64,000 nucleotides of DNA from Aquariibacter albus (GCF_014145335.1 NZ_JACIVI010000001.1:1364001-1428000), one strand, 5' to 3'. Counted from the first letter of the stretch, positions 48,704 through 58,039 are shown. Notes: a model not told the origin generated them from the letters alone. Numbers and translations: made by a program.

Positions 48704-49560
48704 GCCGCATCACCCTGAGCCCGCGCCAGGCGCCCGCCGACGACACCGGCCTGCGCCTGGACCTGCGCCGCATCCACCCCGCCGCCTGCGCCGGCCTGGA
48801 CGCGGCCGGCGTGGCCGCCCTGCCCGTCTGGCAGGGCCGGCAGGCCGCCGCGCTGGGCGATTTCTTCGACGTCAGCCTGGCCGACGACGGCGCGACCGAG
48901 CCGACCCTGGTGGTGGCAGGCGGCGCCGCCCGCTGCGACCGCCTGGGCTGGTGCATGGACGGCGGCACGCTGCTCGTGCACGGCGAGGCGGGCGACTTCT
49001 TCGCCGCCGGCCTGCTGAGCGGCCGCGTCACCCTGCACGGCTCGGCCGGCCTGCAGGCCGCGATGGGCCTGCGCGGTGGCAGCCTGGTGGTGCACGGCAA
49101 CCTGGGCGACTACGCCGCCGGCGCCCTGCCCGGCGCGATGGACGGCGTGCGCGGCGGCGTGATCGTCGTGCACGGCTCGGTCGGCGCGCGCTTCGGCGAC
49201 CGCATGCGGCGCGGCGTGGCCATCGTGGGCGGCGATGCGGGCGACTTCTTCGCCTCGCGCCTGGTCGCCGGCACCCTGGCCCTGGGCGGCCGGGCCGGCG
49301 CCCATGCCGGCTACGGCCAGCGCCGCGGCAGCCTGCTGTTCGCCGGCCCGGCGCCGACGCCGCCGGCCACCTTCGTGCCCACCCGGCACACGGCGGACGT
49401 GGCCTGGCAGCTCATCGCCCGCGACGTGGCGCGGCTGGCCCGGGCCCATGGCCTGGACGCCGGCTCGCCGATCCATGCCCTGCCGCAGCGCCAGCCCAGC
49501 CGCTGGGCCGGCGACACCGCCGCCGACGGCCGCGGTGAATGGTGGCTGGCCGGCGCCTGA
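48700..49560 (+). CDS. fhcC: FhcC, formyltransferase/hydrolase complex subunit C
   Basis: 286 residues with a GltS-C-terminal-like beta-helix of repeating Gly-rich strands: GGTLLVHGEAGDFFAAGLLSGRVTLHGSAGLQAAMGLRGGSLVVHGNLGDYAAGALPG and MRRGVAIVGGDAGDFFASR. This is the FwdC/FmdC-type structural subunit. The last gene of fhcBADC. A 131-base gap separates it from the Fae-family gene. Confidence 0.95.
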   Translation: MSRITLSPRQAPADDTGLRLDLRRIHPAACAGLDAAGVAALPVWQGRQAAALGDFFDVSLADDGATEPTLVVAGGAARCDRLGWCMDGGTLLVHGEAGDFFAAGLLSGRVTLHGSAGLQAAMGLRGGSLVVHGNLGDYAAGALPGAMDGVRGGVIVVHGSVGARFGDRMRRGVAIVGGDAGDFFASRLVAGTLALGGRAGAHAGYGQRRGSLLFAGPAPTPPATFVPTRHTADVAWQLIARDVARLARAHGLDAGSPIHALPQRQPSRWAGDTAADGRGEWWLAGA

Positions 49561-49625
49561 GCCCCGGGCTGCAGGCCCCCTTTCCCGGACAGGCCCTGCC
49601 CCACGCGGGCGGGGCCCGGTCCCTT

Positions 49626-49631
49626 ATGCTG
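49626..49631 (+). promoter_or_regulatory. Candidate -10 element for the fae-family gene
   Basis: TATGCT in context CCTTATGCTGCCG, 61 bases upstream of the ATG at 49692. Confidence 0.35.
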
Positions 49632-49691
49632 CCGCCCCGTCGGGGCCGGCCGCTCATTCCCCCGCCCCCCTGAACCGCCCCTGGAGACCCC

Positions 49692-50225
49692 ATGAGCCAG
49701 CCCTACACCTTCCACGCCGGTGAAGCCACCGTCCTGGCCGCCGACGGCCAGTTCACCGACGCGATGCCCGAGATCCTGATCGGCCGCACCGACGGCCCGG
49801 TCGGCGCCGCCTTCGCGAACATGATGGCCCAGAGCAAGGGCCACACGGCCATGTTCGCCATCCGCGCCTGCAACCAGATGGTCCGCCCGGCGACCATCAC
49901 CGTGCCCAAGGTGACGCTCAAGGACAGCGCCAACATCGACCTCTTCGGCGGCGTGGTGCAGGCCGCCACCGCCGATGCGGTGATCGACTGCGTGATCGAA
50001 GGCGTGATCCCCAAGGCCGTGGCCAACGAGCTGTGCATCATCAGCCTGGTCTGGATCGATCCGCGCTGCGCCAAGGATCCGAACCTGGACAAGAAGGATA
50101 TGTACCGCACCAACTACGAGGCCACCAAGCTGGCCATCCGTCGTGCCCTGCACAACGAGCCCTCGATCGACGAGCTGATCGCGAACCGCCACGCCATCAA
50201 GCACGACATGGACGACTGGTCCTGA
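49692..50225 (+). CDS. fae: Formaldehyde-activating enzyme (Fae) family protein, divergent form
   Basis: 177 residues. Classical Fae condenses formaldehyde with H4MPT. Family sequence is clear in NANIDLFGGVVQAATADAV, CVIEGVIPK and RTNYEATKLAIRRALHNEPSIDELI. However, the region that normally reads G-D-G-N-E-V-A-H-I-D-L reads AADGQFTDAMPEILIG, so the His proposed to be catalytic is missing (only His8 precedes it). That marks a Fae2/Fae3-like homologue, common in Burkholderiales methylotrophs, whose activity is not settled. It may act on another aldehyde or have a regulatory role. It lies between fhc and pabBC, with its own candidate promoter. Confidence 0.85.
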   Translation: MSQPYTFHAGEATVLAADGQFTDAMPEILIGRTDGPVGAAFANMMAQSKGHTAMFAIRACNQMVRPATITVPKVTLKDSANIDLFGGVVQAATADAVIDCVIEGVIPKAVANELCIISLVWIDPRCAKDPNLDKKDMYRTNYEATKLAIRRALHNEPSIDELIANRHAIKHDMDDWS

Positions 50226-50235
50226 TCCGCCGCGC

Positions 50236-52257
50236 ATGAACCCCACCGTCTTCGCCCTGCTGGACGACCGCGAGTCCACCCCGGCGCGGCCGACGAGCCG
50301 GCTCTACACCGGCTTCGTCCGCGAGCACCGCTGCGAGGATGCGGCCCTGCTGGACGCCGTCTGGGCGCAGGTCGAGGCCGACCAGGCCGCCGGCCTGCAG
50401 GCCGTGCTGCTGGCCGATTACGAGTGGGGCGCCCAGCTCGTCGGCGCCGGGCATCGGCCGCCCGAGCCGGGGCAGCCGCCCTGGGCGCTGCGGGTGCTGA
50501 TGTTCGAGCGCCTGGAACGGCTCTCGCGCGAGGCCGCCGGCGACTGGCTGGTCGCCCAGGAAGCCCGCGAGGATGCGGCCACGCCCTGGGGCGTGGCCGC
50601 GCCCGGCGGCGGCCCCCTGGCCGAGTCGCCCGGCCCGGCCGGCATCACCGGCTTGCAGGGCAGCCTGGACCGGGACGCCTTCCACCGCGACATCGAGACC
50701 ATCCGCGAGGCCATCCGCAAGGGCGAGACCTACCAGGTCAACTACACCTACCGCCTGCATTTCGCGGCGCATGGCACGCCGGCCGCGCTCTACCGGCGGC
50801 TGCGCGCGCGCCAGCCGGTGCGCTATGGCGCCTACCTGGCGCTGCCGGCGGTGCCGGGCTTCGCGGGCGCCGGCCCCAGCCATGTGCTGTCCTGCTCGCC
50901 CGAGCTGTTCGTGCGGATCGACGGCGGCCGCCTGATCGCCCAGCCCATGAAGGGCACGGCGCGCCGCGAGTTCATCCCCGAAGGCGACAGCGAGACCGCC
51001 CGCGGCCTGCACGAGGACGTGAAGAACCGCGCCGAGAACCTGATGATCGTGGACCTGCTGCGCAACGACCTGTCGCGCATCGCCGAGGTCGGCACGGTCA
51101 AGGTGCCGGCCCTGTTCGCGGTGGAGGCGCATGCCACCGTCTTCCAGATGACCTCGACCATCGAGGCCCGCCCGCGCGCCGGCCTGACGATGCCCGAGCT
51201 GCTGCGCGCGCTCTACCCCTGCGGCTCCATCACCGGCGCGCCCAAGCACCAGACGATGAAGCTGATCCGCAGCCTGGAGGGCACGCCGCGCGGCCTCTAC
51301 ACCGGCGCGATCGGCTGGTTCGAGCCACCGGCGCCGGGCGCGAGCCTGGGCTCGGGCTGCCTCTCGGTCGCGATCCGCACGCTCACGCTGGACGCGCCGC
51401 GGGCCGACGGCCTGCGGTCCGGCCGCCTGGGCATCGGCGCAGGCATCGTGCTCGACAGCGAGCCCGAAGCCGAATACCAGGAATGCCGCCTGAAAGGCCG
51501 CTTCCTCACCGGCCTGGAGCCCGGCTTCACCCTTTTCGAGACCCTTCATGCCACCCGGCGCGAGGGCATCCGCCACCGCGCGGCCCACCTCGACCGCCTG
51601 GCCCGCAGCGCCGACGCCCTGGGCTTTGCCTTCGACCGCGCGGCGGCCGAGGCGGCGCTCGATGCGGCCCTCGGCCTGGGCCCGACCCGCCTGCCCGCCG
51701 AACTGGCCGGCAGCGCCCTGGCCGAACCCCCGCCGCCCGACGAGGCCGGACGCCTCGACAGCCCGCGCCGGCTGCGGCTCGATCTGCACCCCAGCGGCCG
51801 GCTCGACACCCGCAGCGCCACCCTGGCCCCGCTGCCCGCGGCCCTGCACGATGCCCAGGGCCGCATCCGCCTGCGCCGCGCCGCGCTGGCCCTGCCCGAC
51901 CTTCCGCACCCCCTGGCCGCGCACAAGACCAGCCGGCGCCAGCACTACGACGACGCGGTGCGCGCCGCCGAGGCCGCGGACGCCTTCGACGCCCTTTTCT
52001 TCACCGCCGACGGCCGCCTGGTCGAGGGCGGGCGCAGCAGCGTCTTCGTCCAGCTCGACGGCCGCTGGTACACCCCACCGGTGGCCGACGGCGCCCTGCC
52101 CGGCGTGATGCGCGCCGCCCTGCTCGCCGACCCGGCCCTGGGGGCCCGCGAACGCTCGATCACCGCCGCCGAACTGGCCCGGGCCGAGGCGCTGATCGTC
52201 TGCAATGCGCTGCGCGGGGCGCTGGCGGCGGTGTTCGAGGATGGAGCCGCGCTCTGA
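50236..52257 (+). CDS. pabB: PabB-PabC fusion: aminodeoxychorismate synthase component I and lyase
   Basis: 673 residues. Residues about 1-430 are PabB-like: GETYQVNYTYRLHF, Lys239 in QPMKGTARR, NRAENLMIVDLLRNDLSRIA and CGSITGAPKHQTMKLI. Residues about 440-673 are a class IV aminotransferase-fold lyase with PLP Lys564 in AAHKTSRRQHYDDAV. Together they convert chorismate (plus ammonia or PabA) to p-aminobenzoate, needed for H4MPT as well as folate. It starts 10 bases after the fae gene, fitting a dedicated cofactor-supply copy; pabB is part of the H4MPT cluster in other methylotrophs. Confidence 0.93.
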   Translation: MNPTVFALLDDRESTPARPTSRLYTGFVREHRCEDAALLDAVWAQVEADQAAGLQAVLLADYEWGAQLVGAGHRPPEPGQPPWALRVLMFERLERLSREAAGDWLVAQEAREDAATPWGVAAPGGGPLAESPGPAGITGLQGSLDRDAFHRDIETIREAIRKGETYQVNYTYRLHFAAHGTPAALYRRLRARQPVRYGAYLALPAVPGFAGAGPSHVLSCSPELFVRIDGGRLIAQPMKGTARREFIPEGDSETARGLHEDVKNRAENLMIVDLLRNDLSRIAEVGTVKVPALFAVEAHATVFQMTSTIEARPRAGLTMPELLRALYPCGSITGAPKHQTMKLIRSLEGTPRGLYTGAIGWFEPPAPGASLGSGCLSVAIRTLTLDAPRADGLRSGRLGIGAGIVLDSEPEAEYQECRLKGRFLTGLEPGFTLFETLHATRREGIRHRAAHLDRLARSADALGFAFDRAAAEAALDAALGLGPTRLPAELAGSALAEPPPPDEAGRLDSPRRLRLDLHPSGRLDTRSATLAPLPAALHDAQGRIRLRRAALALPDLPHPLAAHKTSRRQHYDDAVRAAEAADAFDALFFTADGRLVEGGRSSVFVQLDGRWYTPPVADGALPGVMRAALLADPALGARERSITAAELARAEALIVCNALRGALAAVFEDGAAL

Positions 52258-52949
52258 ACCCGCAAGCCCCCTGGCCCGGCCTGGCCCTGTTCGACCTGGA
52301 CCACACCCTGGTGCCCTTCGACACCGGCATGGCCTGGACGCAGCACCTGATCGCCCAGGGCGAGCTGGAAGCGCATTACGCCGACGACTACCTGGCCGCC
52401 TGTCAGGCCTATGTGGCGGGCACGCTGGACATCCTGGCGCTGCACCGGCGCATGGTCGGCGCGATTGCCGGCCATCCGCGCCCGCGGCTCGATGCGCTGC
52501 GCGCCACCCTCGCCGAGGGCCTGCAGGCACGGGTGCCGCAGGCCACGCGCGATACGGTGGCAGCGCACCGCGCCGCCGGCCATGCCTGCCTGATCGTGAC
52601 GGCGACGACGCGCTATGTGGCCGAGGCCTTCGCGCCGCTCTTCGGCATCGACACGGTGCTGGCCACCGAGCCGGCGGTGGATGCCGCCGGCCGCTGGACC
52701 GGCGAGGTCGAGGGCGAGCCCTGCTTCCGCGCCGGCAAGATCCGCCATGTCGAACGCTGGCTTGAGGCTCGGGGCCTGAGCCTGGCCAGCGCCGGGCCGA
52801 GCTGGTTCTACAGCGATTCCATCAGCGACCTGCCGCTGCTGGAGGCGGTGGATCACCCGGTGGCCGTGCGGCCCGATGCCCGCCTGGCCGCGCTGGCGGC
52901 CGAGCGCGGCTGGCCGATCCGGCGCCTGGACGGAAGCGACCCGGCCTGA
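52254..52949 (+). CDS. HAD-superfamily phosphatase (SerB-like, HAD-IB)
   Basis: 231 residues. Motif I LALFDLDHTLVPFD (nucleophile Asp), motif II LIVTATTRYV, motif III/IV FYSDSISDLPLLEAVDHPVAV. It is likely a phosphomonoesterase of small metabolites; the substrate is unknown. No ATG, GTG or TTG lies near the conserved start. CTG at 52254, overlapping the pabBC stop (CTGA), gives MNPQAPWPGLALFDLDHTL and is the best start, implying translational coupling and a rare CTG start. A phosphatase is a reasonable partner in H4MPT or methanofuran synthesis, but this is inference. Confidence 0.8.
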   Translation: MNPQAPWPGLALFDLDHTLVPFDTGMAWTQHLIAQGELEAHYADDYLAACQAYVAGTLDILALHRRMVGAIAGHPRPRLDALRATLAEGLQARVPQATRDTVAAHRAAGHACLIVTATTRYVAEAFAPLFGIDTVLATEPAVDAAGRWTGEVEGEPCFRAGKIRHVERWLEARGLSLASAGPSWFYSDSISDLPLLEAVDHPVAVRPDARLAALAAERGWPIRRLDGSDPA

Positions 52950-52968
52950 AGCCGTCGGGGGCGCGCGC

Positions 52969-53715
52969 TCAGCGCCCGGGCGGCACGGCGCTGGCCGAGC
53001 GCAGCAGGGCCAGCACGTCGGAGTGGAACTCGCGGCGGTAGAGGATCCAGATCACGCCCGCGGTGGCCGCCGCGAAGACCAGGGGCGAGAAGAACCAGCC
53101 GATGGCCGCGAAGCTCATGTAGTAGGCCCGCAGGCCGTCGTTGAAGGTCTCGGCCGCCAGGCCGGCGACGCGGCCGGCGCGCTCGCCGAAGCCCTCGCGC
53201 AGGGTCTGGGCCTCGGCCTCGTCCATCGCATTGAACTGCCGCAGCTCGGGGGTGGTGGCCACCAGCATGGCGGCGAAGCTGTACTGCCGCATCGACCAGG
53301 TGAAGCGGAAGAAGGCGTAGACGAAGATGCCGGTCAGCAGCAGCAGCTTCAGGTCGAAGACCAGGGCGGTGGTGCGGGCGGCGAAGGGGATTTCCTGCAC
53401 CAGGTCGCTGGCCTTGTCGCCGGCGCCCAGCACGGCCAGCAGGCCGCCGAGGATCAGGATGGTCGTCGAGGCGAAGAAGCTCGCGCTCGACGAGAGGCTC
53501 TGCATGACCACGCTGTCGATCAGGCGCACCTCGCGGAAGGTGGACTGCAGCATCCACTTGCGGCGGATCAGGTTGGTGGTGCCGAGGATGGAGGGCTTGC
53601 GCTCGGCCCGGCGCTTGGCAAAGAGCGCGTAACCCACCCAGGCGACGAAGAAGCTGGCCAGGACCAGCCAGTCGGCCCAGGGCAGCAGGCCGAGAACCTT
53701 GAAGGCCGGCGACAT
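52969..53715 (-). CDS. DUF599 family membrane protein
   Basis: 248 residues, four likely membrane segments (WADWLVLASFFVAWVGYALFA, SASFFASTTILILGGLLAVLG, LKLLLLTGIFVYAFFRFTWSM, IGWFFSPLVFAAATAGVIWILY). The family pattern is RRKWMLQSTFREVRLIDSVVMQSLSSSASFFASTT and FNDGLRAYYMSFAAIGWFFSP. Function is unknown. The start is ATG at 53715, where family sequence begins; it is 22 bases after the FMN reductase stop and may be the last gene of the pirin-flavodoxin-reductase unit. Confidence 0.88.
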   Translation of the reverse strand: MSPAFKVLGLLPWADWLVLASFFVAWVGYALFAKRRAERKPSILGTTNLIRRKWMLQSTFREVRLIDSVVMQSLSSSASFFASTTILILGGLLAVLGAGDKASDLVQEIPFAARTTALVFDLKLLLLTGIFVYAFFRFTWSMRQYSFAAMLVATTPELRQFNAMDEAEAQTLREGFGERAGRVAGLAAETFNDGLRAYYMSFAAIGWFFSPLVFAAATAGVIWILYRREFHSDVLALLRSASAVPPGR

Positions 53716-53737
53716 GGCGGGTGCGGCGGGCAGGGCC

Positions 53738-54322
53738 TCAGGCGGCCGGGTTGCGCAGGGCCGTGGCGGTGGCGCGCAGCTCGGCGAGCACGGCATCGAG
53801 CGCCTCCAGGCGCGCGGCCTCGGCCAGGCCGCCGCCGGCCTCGAAGGCCTTGCCCGCCCCGCCCAGCGCGAACTGCGAAGGCAGGACCAGGAAGCCCAGA
53901 TTCACCGCCAGGAAGTTGCGCAGCACCAGCAGGCCGCGCAGGCCGCCCAGCGTGCCGGGCGAGGCCGAGACCATGGCCACCGGCTTGCCCTGCGCCGCCG
54001 CCTTGAAGCCGGGGCGGCGGCTGGCCCAATCCAGGGCATTGATCAGCAGCGGGGTGGGGAAGGCGTTGTATTCGGGGCTGGCGATGAGCAGGGCATCGGC
54101 CGCGGCCAGGGCATCGACGAGCGCCTGGGCGCCGGCCGGCTGGCCCTGGGCGGCTTCCAGGTCGCCGTCGTAGATCGGCAGGGCCAGGGCGCCGAGGTCG
54201 AGGCGCTGGGGCTCGGCCCCGGCCTCGTGCAGGCGGGCGGCGGCCACGTCAAGCAATCGGGTGTTGAAGCTGTCGCGGCGGGCGCTGCCGCTGATCAGCA
54301 GGATGCGCAGGGGGGCGGTCAT
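53738..54322 (-). CDS. NADPH-dependent FMN reductase/quinone reductase
   Basis: 194 residues, flavodoxin-like fold: LRILLISGSARRDSFNTRLLDVAAARL (FMN phosphate loop), the active-site strand LLIASPEYNAFPTPLLINALDWASR and VAMVSASPGTLGGLRGLLVLRNFLA. It reduces FMN, quinones or azo compounds with NAD(P)H in the cytoplasm. Member of the minus-strand cluster behind pirin and a divergent LysR regulator, a pairing frequent in electrophile or quinone stress responses. Confidence 0.92.
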   Translation of the reverse strand: MTAPLRILLISGSARRDSFNTRLLDVAAARLHEAGAEPQRLDLGALALPIYDGDLEAAQGQPAGAQALVDALAAADALLIASPEYNAFPTPLLINALDWASRRPGFKAAAQGKPVAMVSASPGTLGGLRGLLVLRNFLAVNLGFLVLPSQFALGGAGKAFEAGGGLAEAARLEALDAVLAELRATATALRNPAA

Positions 54323-54453
54323 CGGGGGGGCTCCGGGGGGCGGATCGGGTCGTCGGGTGCAGAGTCTCGCCGAGTCGGGGCCGGGTCGGCGGCGAAGGCC
54401 GATCCCGTCCCCTCCGGCCGGCCCGGCCCGCAGGCGGGCGGGGCCCCGCAGGC

Positions 54454-55005
54454 TCAGCCCCGGGCGGCGGTGCTGGCCTTCAGGCGCTCGCCGAAGGCCC
54501 GGGCGGTGGCCAGGTCGCCGGGCACCATCTCGTCGGCCGAGGCGTCGGAGGGCGTGGTCGTCATCAGGCCGGCGAAGGAGGCCACGTAGTTCAGGCTGTC
54601 GCGGGTGGCCGCCTTGTTGTTGCTCGGCATCAGGCCGCTGCCCACCCACAGGCCGCCGTGCTGCATGGCCAGGGTGATGAAGTAGTGCAGGGTCGAGTGC
54701 TTGTCGCCGTTCATCGAGGCGCTGTTGGTGAAGCCGGCGAAGAGCTTGTCCTTCCAGGCCTGGGTGAACCAGGCCTTGCTGCTGGCGTCGGCGAACTTCT
54801 TGAACTGCCAGCTCACGCTGCCCATGTAGGTGGGCGAGCCGAAGACGATCATCTTGGCGGCCTGCAGCTGCTCCCAGCCGCCGGCGGGCAGTTCGCCCTG
54901 GGCATCGAGGGCCAGCAGGCTGGCGCCCGAGCCGGCGGCGACGGCCTCGGCGATCTTGGCGGTGTGGCCGTAGCCGGAGTGGTAGACGATGACGATGTCG
55001 GACAT
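54454..55005 (-). CDS. Flavodoxin family protein (WrbA-like NAD(P)H:quinone oxidoreductase)
   Basis: 183 residues: MSDIVIVYHSGYGHTAKIAEAVAAGSG (FMN phosphate loop), KMIVFGSPTYMGSVSWQFKKFADASSKAWF, GFTNSASMNGDKHSTLHYFITLAMQHGGLWVG. This is the WrbA-type layout with two-electron quinone reduction, which avoids semiquinone radicals. It lies between the pirin and FMN reductase genes on the same strand. The G-rich 70-base spacer upstream contains an imperfect doublet of GGGGGGGAAGG and a CTCAGGGG repeat. Confidence 0.92.
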   Translation of the reverse strand: MSDIVIVYHSGYGHTAKIAEAVAAGSGASLLALDAQGELPAGGWEQLQAAKMIVFGSPTYMGSVSWQFKKFADASSKAWFTQAWKDKLFAGFTNSASMNGDKHSTLHYFITLAMQHGGLWVGSGLMPSNNKAATRDSLNYVASFAGLMTTTPSDASADEMVPGDLATARAFGERLKASTAARG

Positions 55006-55100
55006 GGGGAACTCCTCGGGGCGGGGGGGAAGGGGACGGGGGGGAAGGCGGCCCCGCCCGGCACGGGGCCGGACGGGCAGAGGCTCAGGGGCTCAGGGGC

Positions 55101-55802
55101 TCAGATCGCCGCGAGGTCGAAGACCAGCACTTCGGCATCCTCGCCGGCGTCCAGGCGCAGGCTGGATTCCTCGGCCAGGCGCAGCGCATCGCCCGCCTGC
55201 AGGCGCTGGCCGTTGACGGTGAGGGCGCCGCGGGCGAGGTGCACATAGGCCAGGCGGGACGGGTCCAGCGCCAGGGTGGCGGCCTCCTCGCCGTCGAACA
55301 GGCCGGCATGCAGGCGCACATCGGCCTGCACCTGCACGGCGCCCTCGCCCGCCACGCGGCCGGCGATCAGCGCCAGGCGGCCGCGCTTGGCTTCGGCCGG
55401 CACATGGGTCTGCTCGTAGCCCGGGGCCAGGTTGCGGCTGTGCGGCAGCATCCAGATCTGCAGCAGGTGGGTGGTGGTGTCGGCGGCGTTGAACTCGCTG
55501 TGGCGCACGCCGGTGCCGGCACTCATGCGCTGCACGTCGCCGGGGCGGATGGTCTCGCCGTTGCCCATGCTGTCTTCATGCGCCAGGGCGCCCTGCATCA
55601 CGTAGGTGACGATCTCCATGTCGCGGTGCGGGTGCATGCCGAAGCCGGTGCCGGGCGCGATCCAGTCCTCGTTGATGACGCGCAGATTGCCCCAGCCCAT
55701 GTGGGCCGGGTCGAAGTAGTCGGCGAAGGAAAAACTGTGGGCGCTCTTCAGCCAGCCGTGATCGGCATGGCCGCGTTCGGCCGAGCGTCGCAGGGTCATC
55801 AT
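55101..55802 (-). CDS. Pirin family protein (YhhW-like)
   Basis: 233 residues, bicupin: N-terminal DYFDPAHMGWGNLRVINEDWIAPGTGFGMHPHRDMEIVTYVMQGALAHEDSMGNGE with the metal ligands His-x-His-x4-Glu (HPHRDME), then MSAGTGVRHSEFN. YhhW-type pirins can show quercetinase activity; others respond to oxidative stress. It is divergently transcribed from a LysR gene across a 172-base region that contains TTGA/TCAA inverted repeats. Confidence 0.93.
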   Translation of the reverse strand: MMTLRRSAERGHADHGWLKSAHSFSFADYFDPAHMGWGNLRVINEDWIAPGTGFGMHPHRDMEIVTYVMQGALAHEDSMGNGETIRPGDVQRMSAGTGVRHSEFNAADTTTHLLQIWMLPHSRNLAPGYEQTHVPAEAKRGRLALIAGRVAGEGAVQVQADVRLHAGLFDGEEAATLALDPSRLAYVHLARGALTVNGQRLQAGDALRLAEESSLRLDAGEDAEVLVFDLAAI

Positions 55803-55891
55803 GGCGGGGCTCCTTTCGGGGTGGGCACCGGGGCATCCGGTGACGATGGGAGAACTGTAGGCAGGCCCCCCGCCGCCAGGACTGCGCGCGC

Positions 55892-55918
55892 TTGATGGCC
55901 CCGTTCAAACGGCTTGAA
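55892..55918. promoter_or_regulatory. LysR-type operator between pirin and lysR
   Basis: TTGA at 55892-55895 with TCAA at 55905-55908, then TTCAA (55904-55908)-N5-TTGAA (55914-55918). These overlapping inverted TTGAA half-sites sit between divergent genes, the usual place for a LysR-type regulator to bind. Confidence 0.5.
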
Positions 55919-55974
55919 GGCATGAGAATCCCGCCACCCCCTTCTTCCCTGCCCCCGCCCCGCCCTGCCCGACG

Positions 55975-56955
55975 ATGAGCGACCGCCGCCACGCCCTGAG
56001 CCCCGAAGCCCTGACGATGATGGACGCCATCGCCCGCAGCGGCAGCTTCGCCGCGGCGGCGCGCGAGCTGGGCAAGGTGCCTTCGGCCCTGACCTACAGC
56101 GTGCGGCAGCTGGAGGACGCGCTGGACGTGCTGCTCTTCGATCGCAGCTCGCGCCAGGCCCGCCTGACCGCCGCCGGCGAAGAGCTGCTGCGCGAGGGCC
56201 GCCGCCTGCTGACCGAGCTGGACGCGGTGGCCAATCGCGTGCGCCGCGTCGCCACCGGCTGGGAGACCCAGCTCACCCTGGCGCTGGACGGCATCCTCGC
56301 GCCCAGCGCGATCTACGACCTGGTCGAGGCCTTCTACGCCCTGCGCCTCACCCCGGCCGGCGGCGGCGCGGCCGCGGCCCCGCCGACCCGGCTGCGCATC
56401 CGCAGCGAGGTGCTCTCCGGCACCTGGGAGGCCCTGGTCACCGGCGAGGCCGACCTCGCCATCGGCGGCGCCTTCGACCCCGGCAGCCAACCCGGCCTGC
56501 AGGTTGCGCCGCTGGGCGAGATCGCGATGTGCTTTGCCGTCGCGCCGCACCACCCGCTGGCCGCCGCGGCCGAGCCGCTGACGCCGGAATGCATCGGCGC
56601 GCACCGCATCGTCGCGATCGCCGACACCGCCCACCGCATGACCCCGATCACCACCGGCGTGCAGCCCGGCCAGGACGTGCTGACCGTGCCCAGCCTGGCC
56701 GCCAAGCTCGAAGCCCAGCTGCGCGGCCTGGGCTGCGGCTGGATGCCCGAGCCCCTGGTGCAGCGCCATGTCGAGGCCGGCCGCCTCGTGCTCAAGGCCA
56801 CCGAGACGCCGAGCCGCCGCATCCGCCTGCACTACGGCTGGCGCAGCCCGGCGCAGGGCCCGGTCGGCCTGGGCCTGCAATGGTGGCTGGACCAGCTCGC
56901 GCAGCCTGTGACCCGCCGCGCGCTGCTGGAGCGGCACGCCGGCCTGCTGCTGTGA
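55975..56955 (+). CDS. LysR-family transcriptional regulator
   Basis: 326 residues: N-terminal winged helix-turn-helix ([50 protein letters not shown]) followed by a substrate-binding effector domain. Likely regulates the divergent pirin-flavodoxin-reductase genes and itself. The inducer is unknown; quinones or electrophiles are plausible for the target set. It starts about 55 bases after the inverted repeats. Confidence 0.93.
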   Translation: MSDRRHALSPEALTMMDAIARSGSFAAAARELGKVPSALTYSVRQLEDALDVLLFDRSSRQARLTAAGEELLREGRRLLTELDAVANRVRRVATGWETQLTLALDGILAPSAIYDLVEAFYALRLTPAGGGAAAAPPTRLRIRSEVLSGTWEALVTGEADLAIGGAFDPGSQPGLQVAPLGEIAMCFAVAPHHPLAAAAEPLTPECIGAHRIVAIADTAHRMTPITTGVQPGQDVLTVPSLAAKLEAQLRGLGCGWMPEPLVQRHVEAGRLVLKATETPSRRIRLHYGWRSPAQGPVGLGLQWWLDQLAQPVTRRALLERHAGLLL

Positions 56956-56965
56956 GGCTCGGCGC

Positions 56966-57964
56966 ATGAGCCGCTTGTCCGGCGTCGGCTACGTCGGCCG
57001 CTTTGCGCCCTCGCCCACCGGGCCGCTGCATGCCGGCTCGCTGGTCGCGGCCCTGGCGAGCTGGCTCGATGCGCGCGCCCACGGCGGCCAGTGGCGGCTG
57101 CGCATCGAGGATGTCGACACGCCGCGCTGCCCGCCCGGCGCGGAGGCCGAGATCCTGCGCCAGCTCGACGCGCTGGGCCTGCGGCCCGACGTGCCGCCCA
57201 GCCGCCAGTCGCAGCACGGGGCGCGCTATGCCGCGGCGCTGCAAGCGCTGGTCGCGGCCGGTCGGGCCTACCCCTGTGACTGCACGCGGGCACAGATCGC
57301 CGCGGCGCAGGCGGCGCGTTTCGGACCGCCGCAGCGCCATGTCGAGCGGCCCTACCCCGGCCGCTGCCGACCGGGGCCCGACGGTGGCGCGGCCGGCAAG
57401 GCCGGGTGCCCCTCGCACCGGCTGGCGGGGACCGGGGCCGGGTCTCCCCCCGCCCCGGCAGCCGATCCCGGCACGCGCCCGGTGGCCTGGCGCCTGCGCC
57501 TGCCCGACGACGCGCAGCTGGCCTGGACGGACCGCCGCCTCGGCCCCCAGCGACAGGACGTGGCCGCGGTCTGCGGCGATTTCGTGCTACGCCGGGCCGA
57601 CGGCCTGTGGGCCTACCAGCTCGCCGTGGGGGTGGACGACGCGGCCGAGGGCATCACCCACATCGTCCGCGGCGAGGACCTGGCGGACAACACGCCGCGC
57701 CAGATCCTGCTGCAAGCCGCGCTGGGCCTGCCGACACCGGTCTATCTGCACACGCCGCTGGTGCGCGGGCCCGACGGCGAGAAGCTGAGCAAGCAGCACG
57801 GCGCGCCCGGCCTGGCGCTGCGCGATGCAGCCGGGGTGATGGGCGCCCTGCAGGACGCCGGCGCCGTGCTGGGTCTGGCCCTGCCACCCGGCCCCTGGAC
57901 CGGCACCGCGGCCGACTGGCTGGCCGCGGCGGTGGCCGCCTGGCGCGATCGCCCCGGGGCCTGA
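56966..57964 (+). CDS. gluQ: Glutamyl-Q tRNA(Asp) synthetase GluQ
   Basis: 332 residues, a glutamyl-tRNA synthetase paralogue lacking the anticodon-binding domain. It attaches glutamate to queuosine in tRNA(Asp). Motifs: [22 protein letters not shown] (HIGH-like), zinc-site [14 protein letters not shown] with PYPGRCR, and GEKLSKQHG (KMSKS-like). It is about 35 residues longer than usual because of a Pro/Ala/Gly-rich insert (about 135-170). It follows lysR by 10 bases on the same strand. Confidence 0.95.
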   Translation: MSRLSGVGYVGRFAPSPTGPLHAGSLVAALASWLDARAHGGQWRLRIEDVDTPRCPPGAEAEILRQLDALGLRPDVPPSRQSQHGARYAAALQALVAAGRAYPCDCTRAQIAAAQAARFGPPQRHVERPYPGRCRPGPDGGAAGKAGCPSHRLAGTGAGSPPAPAADPGTRPVAWRLRLPDDAQLAWTDRRLGPQRQDVAAVCGDFVLRRADGLWAYQLAVGVDDAAEGITHIVRGEDLADNTPRQILLQAALGLPTPVYLHTPLVRGPDGEKLSKQHGAPGLALRDAAGVMGALQDAGAVLGLALPPGPWTGTAADWLAAAVAAWRDRPGA

Positions 57965-58039
57965 GCCGGTGGGACCGGGCGCCGCTGGCGGGCTTGCCGG
58001 GGCGTCCCGGGCGGCTGCGGCCCGGCGGACGCGCGGGGT

